A stretch of DNA of 7,107 bases, from contig JAVCCI010000038.1 in NCBI GenBank assembly GCA_030765555.1, positions 1-7,107 on the forward strand, written 5' to 3'. Source of the DNA: Candidatus Kappaea frigidicola (GTDB taxonomy: Bacteria; Omnitrophota; Gorgyraeia; JAGLLT01). Shown here piece by piece: positions 1 to 7,080 of the stretch; position 1 is the stretch's first letter; every line of letters starts with the position of its first letter. The notes below the pieces were generated by a model. The model saw only the letters and a program-made list of their open reading frames with translations. It was not told the DNA's origin and made no database searches. A program made the position numbers and the translations under genes.

Positions 1-1077
1 ATCACTCCATTGAATTTGAACGGGTAATGTATCTACATAATATATATCAGCTGGTAACTTAATAAATTTGTACGTCTTCAGTAAATAACAGGCCCCAAAC
101 CCCAATAAAGCCCCTAGGGTTGTTCCCAGAGTTCCAATAATAAGGCCACTTAAAGTAAAAATTAATGATACACTTCTTCTGGAAGCCCCTAATGATTTTA
201 AAATTCCAATATCTTTAGTTTTTTCCATAACAGTCATAATCAATGTGCTAATTATATTAAAACAAGCTACTAAAATAATTAAAGCTAAAATTATAAACAT
301 AACCGTTTTCTCAAGCTTTAAAGAAGAAAAAAGATTTCTATTCACTTCCATCCAAGTTTTAACCCAGTAGTGTAAACTAAGGACACCTTTTATCTCTTGC
401 TTAACTTCACCCGCTTTAAATAAGTCATCAATTTTAACTCCTACAGCACTAACAAGAAAAGGCATATCAAAAAACTCCTGGGCATCACTTATATTTGTAT
501 AAACCAAGTTAGCGTCATAATCATACATACCAGATGTAAAAACACCGCATATTACAAACTGATATTTTTTACCTTTTTTAACAGGCGAAACAACTGTTAT
601 TTCATCCCCTAAAGTTAAACCAAACCCCTTGGCCAATTCGCTCCCGATTAAAATAGACAAATTATCTTTAGGTAAAGTGCCCGAGACAATGTAATCATTT
701 AAACGTGTAACCTCTGGCTCTCTTAGGGGATCAATGCCCCTCAGAAGCACCCCCTGAGCATATTTATTTTGAAAGAACAACGCTTGGCCCTCGATAAAAG
801 GGCTCGCTGCAACTACATGTTCTAAACTTTTTATCCGATCAATAACCTCATCAGGCTTTTCAATACCGTTAGCTCCATGGATATATACCTGAGGATTAAC
901 ACTTACAATCTTTTCTCTTAAGTCATCATCAAAACCAGTCATAACTGCTATAACAATGATGAGTGTCATAACTCCTACAGCTACACCACAAATTGAAATT
1001 AAGGTAACCAAAGAAACGAACCTATTTTTATGTCTTGATTTTAAATATCTAAGAGCAATTCCAAGTTCAAATTTCAT
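1..1077 (-). CDS. LolC/LolE-family lipoprotein-releasing ABC transporter permease (partial, C-terminus outside window)
   Basis: I translated this reading frame by hand: 359 codons without a stop from ATG at 1077 to the window edge. Family members are usually about 400-415 residues, so roughly 50 C-terminal residues, including the last membrane helix, lie beyond base 1. Visible parts are TM1 (about 20-47, ending in VMTGF), a MacB-like periplasmic domain (about 48-250) and TM2 (about 257-282). The conserved cytoplasmic segment EKTKDIGILKSLGAS (285-299) follows, then TM3 (about 303-333). In the known family, LolC/E dimers with the ATPase LolD extract mature lipoproteins from the inner membrane and hand them to LolA. 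The start overlaps the lysS stop as ATGA and has only a weak upstream GAGAA, so translation is probably coupled. LolC and LolE cannot be distinguished; a single LolF-like protein is possible. The loop at about 163-172 is short. A lolD ATPase gene would be expected next, outside the window. Confidence 0.9.
   Translation of the reverse strand, partial: MKFELGIALRYLKSRHKNRFVSLVTLISICGVAVGVMTLIIVIAVMTGFDDDLREKIVSVNPQVYIHGANGIEKPDEVIDRIKSLEHVVAASPFIEGQALFFQNKYAQGVLLRGIDPLREPEVTRLNDYIVSGTLPKDNLSILIGSELAKGFGLTLGDEITVVSPVKKGKKYQFVICGVFTSGMYDYDANLVYTNISDAQEFFDMPFLVSAVGVKIDDLFKAGEVKQEIKGVLSLHYWVKTWMEVNRNLFSSLKLEKTVMFIILALIILVACFNIISTLIMTVMEKTKDIGILKSLGASRRSVSLIFTLSGLIIGTLGTTLGALLGFGACYLLKTYKFIKLPADIYYVDTLPVQIQWSD
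1074..1077 (-). promoter_or_regulatory. ATGA stop/start overlap coupling lysS to the lolC/lolE-family gene
   Basis: The lysS TGA (1076-1074) shares two bases with the ATG (1077-1075) of the downstream permease. Only a weak GAGAA precedes this start, so ribosomes ending lysS probably re-initiate here. The arrangement indicates that the two genes share a message. Confidence 0.85.
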
Positions 1078-2519
1078 TCTTTATTCTCTGGTTTTAGCTG
1101 AGGAAATAGTATAACCTCTCTAATAGAAGCTTTATCAGTTAAAAGCATGACTAACCTATCAATACCAATTCCCAAACCCCCTGCCGGAGGCATTCCATAT
1201 TCTAAAGCTAAAAGAAAATCATTATCTATTTTGTGTAGTTTATCCTCATCTTCTTGTTGCTGCTCTTTTATCCTCTGAGATTGCTCAATGGGGTCATTTA
1301 ATTCTGAATAGGCATTCGCTATTTCCATGCCTCCAATAAATAGCTCAAATCGTTCAGCTAATAAAGGACTTTCTTTTCTAGTTTTTGCTAACGGACTAAC
1401 TTCCGCAAAATAATCAGTAAAAAACACGGGTTTGTTTTTATCTTGTTCATCAAGCAAATCTTCAGCAATATTTAATAATGCTGATCGGCTAATTTTTCCT
1501 TCAATATTTAAATTAAATTTTTCCTTTAAAACTTTCTTCCAAGACTGCGGATCTTTCTCTTCAGGAGAAATACCCAAAGCTTCTGCAAATGACTGCCTCT
1601 TCCAGGGACGACTCAAATCAATTTCCTGACCCTGATAATTAATCTTAAGCGTGCCGAGCACTTTTTCGGCTGCATATGTAATGATTTCTTCTGTTAAATC
1701 CATCATATCCTCATAATTACTGTAAGCTTTATATACTTCAATCATGGTGAATTCTGGATTATGCTTAACAGAAATACCTTCATTCCTAAAAGAACGATTT
1801 AATTCATAAACTTTTTCAAAACCTCCAACTAAAAGCTTTTTTAAATAAAGTTCTGGAGCTATTCTCAGATAAAGATCAATATCATGCGCATTATGATGTG
1901 TTTTAAAAGGCTTGCCGGCAGCTCCACCCGGAACATAATGCATCATTGGTGTTTCTACTTCAAGATATCCGCGATTATCTAAATATTCTCTAATCTTATT
2001 AGTAATCTTGGTTCGCGCCTTGAATATTTTACGTACTTCCTGATTAGATATTAAATCAACATAACGTTGTCTGTATCTTGCCTCAACATCTTTCAATCCG
2101 TGCCATTTTTCTGGTAAAGGCCTCAATGACTTAGAAAGTATCTCTATCTTCTGAACTTCTACAGTAGTCTCCCCCATTTTAGTCTTAAAAACCCTACCCT
2201 CAACACCAATAATATCTCCAATATCTAAGTGTTTAAACAACCAAAAATCTTCTTCAGAAAGAATATCTTTTTTAATATAAAGCTGTATTTTTTCATCTTC
2301 ATCACGCAAATCAGCAAACGATGTTTTTCCATGACTTCTTAATGCCATCAGGCGCCCCGAGATTTTTACCTGGAGCTCACCCTCTTTTTCAAAAGAGCTT
2401 AAAACCTCTTTAATTATGTGAGATCTTTCGTATTTTCGGCCATAGGGATCTATATTTTTATCTTTAATTTCCTGTAATTTGCGCAATCTTTGCTGTATAA
2501 GTTCATTCAAATTTTCCAT
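1074..2519 (-). CDS. lysS: Lysyl-tRNA synthetase, class II
   Basis: This cytoplasmic enzyme charges tRNA-Lys with lysine using ATP. The 481-residue protein is slightly short for bacterial class II LysRS (usually about 490-505) but looks complete. An N-terminal helix leads into an OB-fold anticodon-binding domain (about 52-128). The class II catalytic core follows: motif 1 around 176-193, motif 2 around 237-263 with FRNE at 244-247 (R245 the expected ATP-binding arginine), and motif 3 GGLGIGIDR at 447-455 (R455). Expected lysine-pocket residues are present: E223, E256, and N402, Y404 and E406 in the ANAYSELND stretch. The ATG is supported by a strong AAGGAGG 11 nt upstream and a perfect-consensus promoter just before it. 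The leader is only about 20 nt, so there is no room for a T-box or other riboswitch. The stop overlaps the next gene by ATGA. One small oddity is YFAE (370-373) where YPxE usually precedes SPLAK. Confidence 0.98.
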   Translation of the reverse strand: MENLNELIQQRLRKLQEIKDKNIDPYGRKYERSHIIKEVLSSFEKEGELQVKISGRLMALRSHGKTSFADLRDEDEKIQLYIKKDILSEEDFWLFKHLDIGDIIGVEGRVFKTKMGETTVEVQKIEILSKSLRPLPEKWHGLKDVEARYRQRYVDLISNQEVRKIFKARTKITNKIREYLDNRGYLEVETPMMHYVPGGAAGKPFKTHHNAHDIDLYLRIAPELYLKKLLVGGFEKVYELNRSFRNEGISVKHNPEFTMIEVYKAYSNYEDMMDLTEEIITYAAEKVLGTLKINYQGQEIDLSRPWKRQSFAEALGISPEEKDPQSWKKVLKEKFNLNIEGKISRSALLNIAEDLLDEQDKNKPVFFTDYFAEVSPLAKTRKESPLLAERFELFIGGMEIANAYSELNDPIEQSQRIKEQQQEDEDKLHKIDNDFLLALEYGMPPAGGLGIGIDRLVMLLTDKASIREVILFPQLKPENKE

Positions 2520-2530
2520 TTAAATAAAAT

Positions 2531-2537
2531 CCTCCTT
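2531..2537 (-). promoter_or_regulatory. Strong ribosome binding site of lysS
   Basis: The minus strand reads AAGGAGG, an essentially full anti-Shine-Dalgarno match, with 11 bases (2520-2530) before the ATG. This is the best ribosome binding site in the window and confirms the lysS start. Confidence 0.88.
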
Positions 2538-2544
2538 ATAGCCG

Positions 2545-2573
2545 ATTATATATTAAATTGCTTTAAGTGTCAA
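2545..2573 (-). promoter_or_regulatory. Perfect-consensus sigma70-type promoter of lysS
   Basis: On the minus strand TTGACA (2573-2568), exactly 17 intervening bases, and TATAAT (2550-2545) give a full 12/12 match to the housekeeping consensus at optimal spacing. The predicted start is near 2537-2539, about 18-20 nt before the lysS ATG and at the edge of the Shine-Dalgarno. The promoter lies within the lnt-lysS spacer, so lysS and the downstream lolC/lolE-family gene can be transcribed independently of secA-lnt. No operator or attenuator structure is evident. Confidence 0.88.
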
Positions 2574-2612
2574 TAGTATATAAATTACTCTAATACTTTA
2601 TGCCGAAATGAG

Positions 2613-4133
2613 TTAGATGCGGGTAGGCTTGAAGTAGAAAAAAAGAAGCAAAATGAAGCAAAAACCAACAAAAACGTTTCCAAAACGATTATAAAATGAG
2701 CGCTGACTAACTAAAGGAATATCAGCTGTCGCAAACCCCTCAATACAGATTTGTTTTCCGGACTTATTCACCTTACTGATAATGCGTCCATATGGATCAA
2801 TAAAACCAGAAATACCTGTGTTAGCCGCTCTTACAAAACTTACTCTGTTTTCAATTGCCCTAAAAACTGAAGCAGATAAATGCTGTCTGGGCTCTGCTGA
2901 CTCATAAAACCAAGCATCATTTGTAATGTTTATCATAAAATCTGCTCCACGAGAAACAAATGTCCTTACTAGAGACTCAAAAACATCTTCAAAGCAAATC
3001 AAAACTCCAAAATTAGCATTATCAAGATTAAAAATCGTATGAATTTCACCCTTAGAAAAATTAGCTATCTCATAATAACCATATAGAAAACCGAGAACAC
3101 CCTTAAGAGGTATATACTCACCAAAAGGTACTAAATGAATTTTGTCATAGACATTTAGAACCTTGCCCTGCTTTGAAAACAACACAGCACTATTATAATA
3201 AGCATCATTATAGCTGTCCACTCTAGGGGCACCAATCAAAACAGAAATTTTGACGCCACTGATGAAATCGCTAACTTCTTTATATAAGTTGTACTCTTCT
3301 AAATATCCCGGCAGAGCTGTCTCTGGCCAAACTATAAGCACTGGTTTATCTATTGAAGCCATCCTCGATAAACGAATATATTTTTGAAGAATCATATCAC
3401 GATAAAAAGTTTCCCATTTTTGATGCTGGGCGATATTACCTTGAATTACTGAAATACGAATAGTTTCCTGAGGCAGTTCACGATTAAGCTTTATGTCTCC
3501 GTAAGCATAAGCACCCAAAATAATAGTTAGGCACACCAATCCCAACACAATTTTACTAACTACAACCTTTTTGTTATAGAATACGAATTCTCTTGAAGAC
3601 AAGATAATATCTTTAAAAAAAGAGTTAACTAAAACAATCAGAAAAGTTACTCCATAGACACCACTAAAATCAGCTATTTGAATTAGTCGTAGATTATCAA
3701 ATTGGCTATAGCCTAATTGGTTCCATCCAAAACCAGTGAATAGATAAGATCTTATAAGCTCACATATTACCCATATTGAAGAAGTGATAAATATTGAACT
3801 AAAAGCTTGAGGATTTTTTTTATTTTGAATATATTTTAGGGCTAGGCCAAAAAGCAGAAAATAAGAAGAGCAATACACAACCGCAATAACTAATCCCATA
3901 AAAGAAGCATAATACAACCAATAAAGAGACGTTGAAAAAAAAGCAACGCCTGAAATAAAACTTAAGCGTGCAACTAACTTATAAGTTGATGCCCTATCAA
4001 TTAGAATTAAAAGTGGAACTAAACCGAACCAAGTTACCCACCAAAAATGTGAATAGATAAATGGAAGGGCCAAAATAATCCCCGAAAAGATTGCTGCAAT
4101 ATAAAAATGTAAATTATCATTTTTTTCAAGCAT
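2613..4133 (-). CDS. lnt: Apolipoprotein N-acyltransferase
   Basis: Lnt transfers an acyl chain from a phospholipid to the N-terminal diacylglyceryl-cysteine of lipoproteins, the last maturation step, at the periplasmic face of the inner membrane. The 506-residue length is normal. Hydrophobic helices fill roughly residues 10-212 (about six or seven segments), a nitrilase-fold domain covers about 225-470, and a closing helix lies at about 482-500. The catalytic triad is visible: E271 in WPETALPGY, K331 in YDKIHLVPFGEY and C380 in LICFED. Further conserved positions match the E. coli enzyme: W240 after IQGNI, E339 in PFGE, E382 and W408 in NDAWF. The ATG lies 13 nt after the secA stop, no clear Shine-Dalgarno precedes it, and an in-frame TGA two codons upstream rules out a longer form. 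Translation is therefore probably coupled to secA. Lnt implies a diderm envelope with triacylated lipoproteins, which fits the nearby LolC/E-type permease. Confidence 0.97.
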   Translation of the reverse strand: MLEKNDNLHFYIAAIFSGIILALPFIYSHFWWVTWFGLVPLLILIDRASTYKLVARLSFISGVAFFSTSLYWLYYASFMGLVIAVVYCSSYFLLFGLALKYIQNKKNPQAFSSIFITSSIWVICELIRSYLFTGFGWNQLGYSQFDNLRLIQIADFSGVYGVTFLIVLVNSFFKDIILSSREFVFYNKKVVVSKIVLGLVCLTIILGAYAYGDIKLNRELPQETIRISVIQGNIAQHQKWETFYRDMILQKYIRLSRMASIDKPVLIVWPETALPGYLEEYNLYKEVSDFISGVKISVLIGAPRVDSYNDAYYNSAVLFSKQGKVLNVYDKIHLVPFGEYIPLKGVLGFLYGYYEIANFSKGEIHTIFNLDNANFGVLICFEDVFESLVRTFVSRGADFMINITNDAWFYESAEPRQHLSASVFRAIENRVSFVRAANTGISGFIDPYGRIISKVNKSGKQICIEGFATADIPLVSQRSFYNRFGNVFVGFCFILLLFFYFKPTRI

Positions 4134-4146
4134 AGCGATTCAAGCG

Positions 4147-7023
4147 TTACTGACCACAACACTTCTTATATTTTTTTCCGCTTCCGCAAGGGCATGGATC
4201 ATTGCGACCCACTTTTTTTTCATCTCTCTTATATGACTCTGGCTTATTTATATCGTCTGATAAAGGCACGCTATCGGTATTTACTGCTCCTTGATGTAAC
4301 TCACTGCGACTTACAGGCTTTTGCGAAAATTGATCTAATTCTGAATGTTTGAAGTTTTGGGGCAAGGATGTGAAAACTGACTTAGTCTTGTAATCATCAA
4401 TTGGCCTAACCAAAAGTACGCCTCTAGTTATTTCTTCTTTAATGCTTTCAATCATTTCAGAAAACATTTCAAAGCCTTCTTTCTTGTAAGCTATTAAAGG
4501 ATCTTTTTGACCATAGCCACGCAAACCTATACCACCCTTTAAATCATCCATCGCGAAAAGATGGTCTTTCCATTTCGCATCAACTGTTTGCAACACTATA
4601 ACTTTCTCTAGATAACGCATCTTATCTCGGCCTATACCTGCCTCTTTCATATCGTAGTTTTTTCTAAGATTATCAAAAATTATTTCTTTAATTTCATCTG
4701 CTTTTTTATTAAGATAATCAATGCCTGAAGCATTAATGCCATATGATGAAAGTAGCCACTCCTTAAAACCTTTTGTATTCCAATTTTCAGGCAATACATT
4801 CTCAGCCAAATATACTTGCACTTTGCTTTCCAAAACTTCTTCGGCCATATTCAATATATGTTCTTTTAAATCATCTCCCTCTAAAACCCTACGACGCTCT
4901 TCATAAATAACTTCTCTTTGCTGGTTCATTACATTATCATATTCTAAAAGCTGTTTTCTTATATCAAAGTTATAACCTTCAACTCTTTTTTGAGCTCTTT
5001 CAATAGCACTGGATATAAATTTATGTTGGATAGCCTGACCTTCTTCCATACCTAATTTATCCAACATGCCTATCATTCTATCCGAACCAAAGATACGCAT
5101 CAAATCATCCTCTAAAGAAAGATAAAATTTTGATTCACCTGGTGTACCTTGCCTACCTGCTCGACCTCTGAGCTGATTATCAATTCTTCTAGATTCATGA
5201 CGTCCAGTTCCCAATACACAAAGTCCGCCCAAATCCACTACTCTTTTTCCTTCCGCTTCTACTTCTTTTGTAAAATTAGCTAAAAGCTCTTGTCTTCTTT
5301 TTTCATATTCTTCACTGTTAAGCTCTAAACCTTGTTGAGATAATATCTCTTCAGCCATAGACTCAGCATTACCACCAAGCTTAATATCTGTACCACGACC
5401 AGCCATATTAGTAGCAATAGTTACTGCATTGCACTTTCCAGCTTGAGCAACAATGTGAGCCTCACTTTCATGATACTTGGCATTTAAAACATTATGTTTT
5501 ATATTTCTCGCCTTTAGTATAGAACTTATTTTTTCTGACTTTTCAATAGAAACCGTACCTACTAAAACCGGCATACCTGTCGAATGTTTTTCTATTATTT
5601 CCTCGCAAAGAGCATTAAATTTTTCCTTTTGACTTTTATAAATTAAATCTGGCAAATCCTTTCTTATAACCGGAGTATTTGTCGGAATAGTAATAACATC
5701 AAGTTTATATATATGATCAAATTCACTTGCCTCAGTTGCTACTGTACCACTCATACCAGATAGCTTCTTATACATCTTAAAATAATTTTGAAAAGTTATT
5801 GTGGCTAATGTCTGATTCTCGCGTTCTATTCTTAAGCCCTCTTTAGCTTCTATAGCCTGATGTAGTCCATCCGACCAACGCCTCCCTGGCATAAGCCTGC
5901 CGGTAAAATCATCTACAATTAATACTTCGCCATCCTTTACTACATAATCCTTGTCTCTTTTAAAATTATTATGTGCGCGCAAAGCTTGGTTGACATGATG
6001 CTTATATTCACTAGTATCAATATCATGCAAACTTTTAAGGCCTAAAAACTCAGCTGATTTTAATTCACCTTGCTCTGTCAAATAACAGTTTTTAGACTTT
6101 TCATCTATAACAAAATCACCCAACTCTTCTTTGGTCTCTTCGTCATAACTACCTGCTTTTAGTCTAGGTATTATTTTATCTATTTGGTAATATTTTTCCG
6201 TTGATTCTTCAGCTGGTCCTGAAATGATAAGAGGAGTTCTGGCTTCATCAACTAAAATACTGTCAACTTCATCGACAATAGAAAAATGAAACCCCCTTTG
6301 CATCATCTGTTCTTTGGAAACTACCATATTATCTCTCAGATAATCAAAACCAAATTCATTATTAGTTCCATATGTAATATCACATGCATAAGCATTTTTC
6401 TTGTCTGTCGGATTCATATCATGCTGAATCACCCCAACAGAAAGGCCTAAAAATTCATAAACCGGACCCATCCATTGACTATCACGTTTAGCTAGATAAT
6501 CGTTTGTAGTTATTACATGAGCCCCCTCACCACAAAGAGCATTAAGATAAGTGGATAGGGTAGCTACTAAAGTTTTACCTTCTCCGTTAGCCATTTCGGC
6601 AATATTGCCCTTATGGATAACATAGCCACCAATAAGCTGACAATCATGATGCCTCAAACCAATAGTTCTTTTGGCTGATTCTCTCACAACAGCAAAGACC
6701 TCAGGTAATATTTCATCAAGGATAATTTCTCTTTTTGAAAATAGTTGTTTTTCTGTCTTTTTCAAGTCAGTTACCAGATTATGTCTCTGATCTACTGAAG
6801 TTTGTTTAATTTGCATCTGCAAAGAAAATATTTTTTCTTTTAAATCTTTACTAGCTTCAAGAAGTTTCTGTTGGTATAGAGGTGTTTTATTTTTTAACTC
6901 AATATCATTTAATTTAGATATATTGCCTTCAAGAGCATTAATTTTATCTACAATAGGCATAACGCGCTTTATTGCTCTTTGATTAGCAGTTCCAATTATC
7001 TTATTTAATAAAAATCCAATCAT
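4147..7023 (-). CDS. secA: Preprotein translocase ATPase SecA
   Basis: SecA is the cytoplasmic motor that pushes unfolded preproteins through SecYEG. The 958-residue protein is complete. NBD1 contains Walker A MANGEGKT (144-151, K150) and the Walker B region DEVD (251-254). The preprotein-binding domain lies at about 261-410, followed by LSGMSGT (421-427). NBD2 (about 450-650) contains NMAGRGTD (539-546) and the motif VI region LRGRAGRQG (618-626). The helical scaffold/wing runs to about 870 and includes LRGYGQKDP (834-842). A polar linker ends in a zinc-binding tail, CPCGSGKKYKKCC (944-956), of C-x-C-x8-C-C form. Two departures stand out: N146 replaces the usual Thr of Walker A, and there is a charged, helix-prone insertion of about 43 residues at about 58-102 before ILPEVFAVVRE. 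The ATG follows a GAAGGG Shine-Dalgarno with 7-nt spacing and a strong promoter. The roughly 21-nt leader cannot encode a SecM-type regulator. lnt follows 13 nt downstream. Confidence 0.99.
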   Translation of the reverse strand: MIGFLLNKIIGTANQRAIKRVMPIVDKINALEGNISKLNDIELKNKTPLYQQKLLEASKDLKEKIFSLQMQIKQTSVDQRHNLVTDLKKTEKQLFSKREIILDEILPEVFAVVRESAKRTIGLRHHDCQLIGGYVIHKGNIAEMANGEGKTLVATLSTYLNALCGEGAHVITTNDYLAKRDSQWMGPVYEFLGLSVGVIQHDMNPTDKKNAYACDITYGTNNEFGFDYLRDNMVVSKEQMMQRGFHFSIVDEVDSILVDEARTPLIISGPAEESTEKYYQIDKIIPRLKAGSYDEETKEELGDFVIDEKSKNCYLTEQGELKSAEFLGLKSLHDIDTSEYKHHVNQALRAHNNFKRDKDYVVKDGEVLIVDDFTGRLMPGRRWSDGLHQAIEAKEGLRIERENQTLATITFQNYFKMYKKLSGMSGTVATEASEFDHIYKLDVITIPTNTPVIRKDLPDLIYKSQKEKFNALCEEIIEKHSTGMPVLVGTVSIEKSEKISSILKARNIKHNVLNAKYHESEAHIVAQAGKCNAVTIATNMAGRGTDIKLGGNAESMAEEILSQQGLELNSEEYEKRRQELLANFTKEVEAEGKRVVDLGGLCVLGTGRHESRRIDNQLRGRAGRQGTPGESKFYLSLEDDLMRIFGSDRMIGMLDKLGMEEGQAIQHKFISSAIERAQKRVEGYNFDIRKQLLEYDNVMNQQREVIYEERRRVLEGDDLKEHILNMAEEVLESKVQVYLAENVLPENWNTKGFKEWLLSSYGINASGIDYLNKKADEIKEIIFDNLRKNYDMKEAGIGRDKMRYLEKVIVLQTVDAKWKDHLFAMDDLKGGIGLRGYGQKDPLIAYKKEGFEMFSEMIESIKEEITRGVLLVRPIDDYKTKSVFTSLPQNFKHSELDQFSQKPVSRSELHQGAVNTDSVPLSDDINKPESYKRDEKKVGRNDPCPCGSGKKYKKCCGQ

Positions 7024-7030
7024 CTTATTT

Positions 7031-7036
7031 CCCTTC
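7031..7036 (-). promoter_or_regulatory. Ribosome binding site of secA
   Basis: The minus strand reads GAAGGG, ending 7 nt before the ATG at 7023. It is a moderate Shine-Dalgarno at a good distance and fixes the start codon. It lies only about 10 nt from the predicted transcription start. Confidence 0.75.
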
Positions 7037-7051
7037 TATAATATAGGATAG

Positions 7052-7080
7052 ATTCTAACACAGTAGGTTCAATGTGTCAA
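7052..7080 (-). promoter_or_regulatory. Sigma70-type promoter of secA (extended -10)
   Basis: Read on the minus strand, a perfect -35 box TTGACA (7080-7075) is followed by exactly 17 bases and a -10 box TAGAAT (7057-7052; five of six consensus positions). The bases TGT directly before the -10 form an extended -10 TGn motif. Transcription would begin near 7045, giving a leader of about 21-22 nt ahead of the secA ATG. An AT-rich stretch with an A/T run (7095-7100) upstream could act as an UP element. This promoter should drive secA and lnt, with read-through into lysS since no terminator is seen. Confidence 0.85.

Larger units (their letters stand above)
2520..2612. other. lnt-lysS intergenic spacer
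   Basis: This 93-base AT-rich spacer is the largest gap between genes here. Its lysS-proximal half holds the promoter and ribosome binding site described separately. The lnt-proximal half (2574-2612) shows no convincing stem followed by a T-run in the minus direction, so lnt transcripts are likely to continue into lysS. There is no remnant of another coding gene. Confidence 0.8.

Noticed and set aside
1..1077. Naturally truncated or broken permease gene
   Set aside because: The frame is open to the very first base of the window, so the missing C-terminus reflects the window edge and not a mutation.
1432..1629. Open frame of 65 codons on the plus strand
   Set aside because: It lies wholly inside lysS on the opposite strand, has no ribosome binding site or recognisable motif, and the lysS frame is conserved throughout this part.
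2520..2545. T-box or lysine riboswitch ahead of lysS
   Set aside because: The leader from the predicted start is about 20 nt, far too short for either element.
2574..2612. Possible terminator after lnt
   Set aside because: Only weak AT pairings such as AGTAT with ATACT are present, with no GC-rich stem and no following T-run in the minus direction.
4721..4906. Open frame of 61 codons on the plus strand
   Set aside because: It is antisense to the helical region of secA, shows no domain or start signal, and is explained by the secA reading frame.
6571..6594. Inactive SecA because of the altered Walker A
   Set aside because: The catalytic Lys and following Thr, the DEVD box, motif VI arginines and the zinc tail are all intact, so the protein is expected to work; only the Thr-to-Asn change is worth noting.
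7036..7046. Palindromic CTATAATATAG near the secA transcription start
   Set aside because: It is only 11 bases, purely AT-rich in the centre, and overlaps the predicted start of the message; it is too short and too likely by chance to call an operator.
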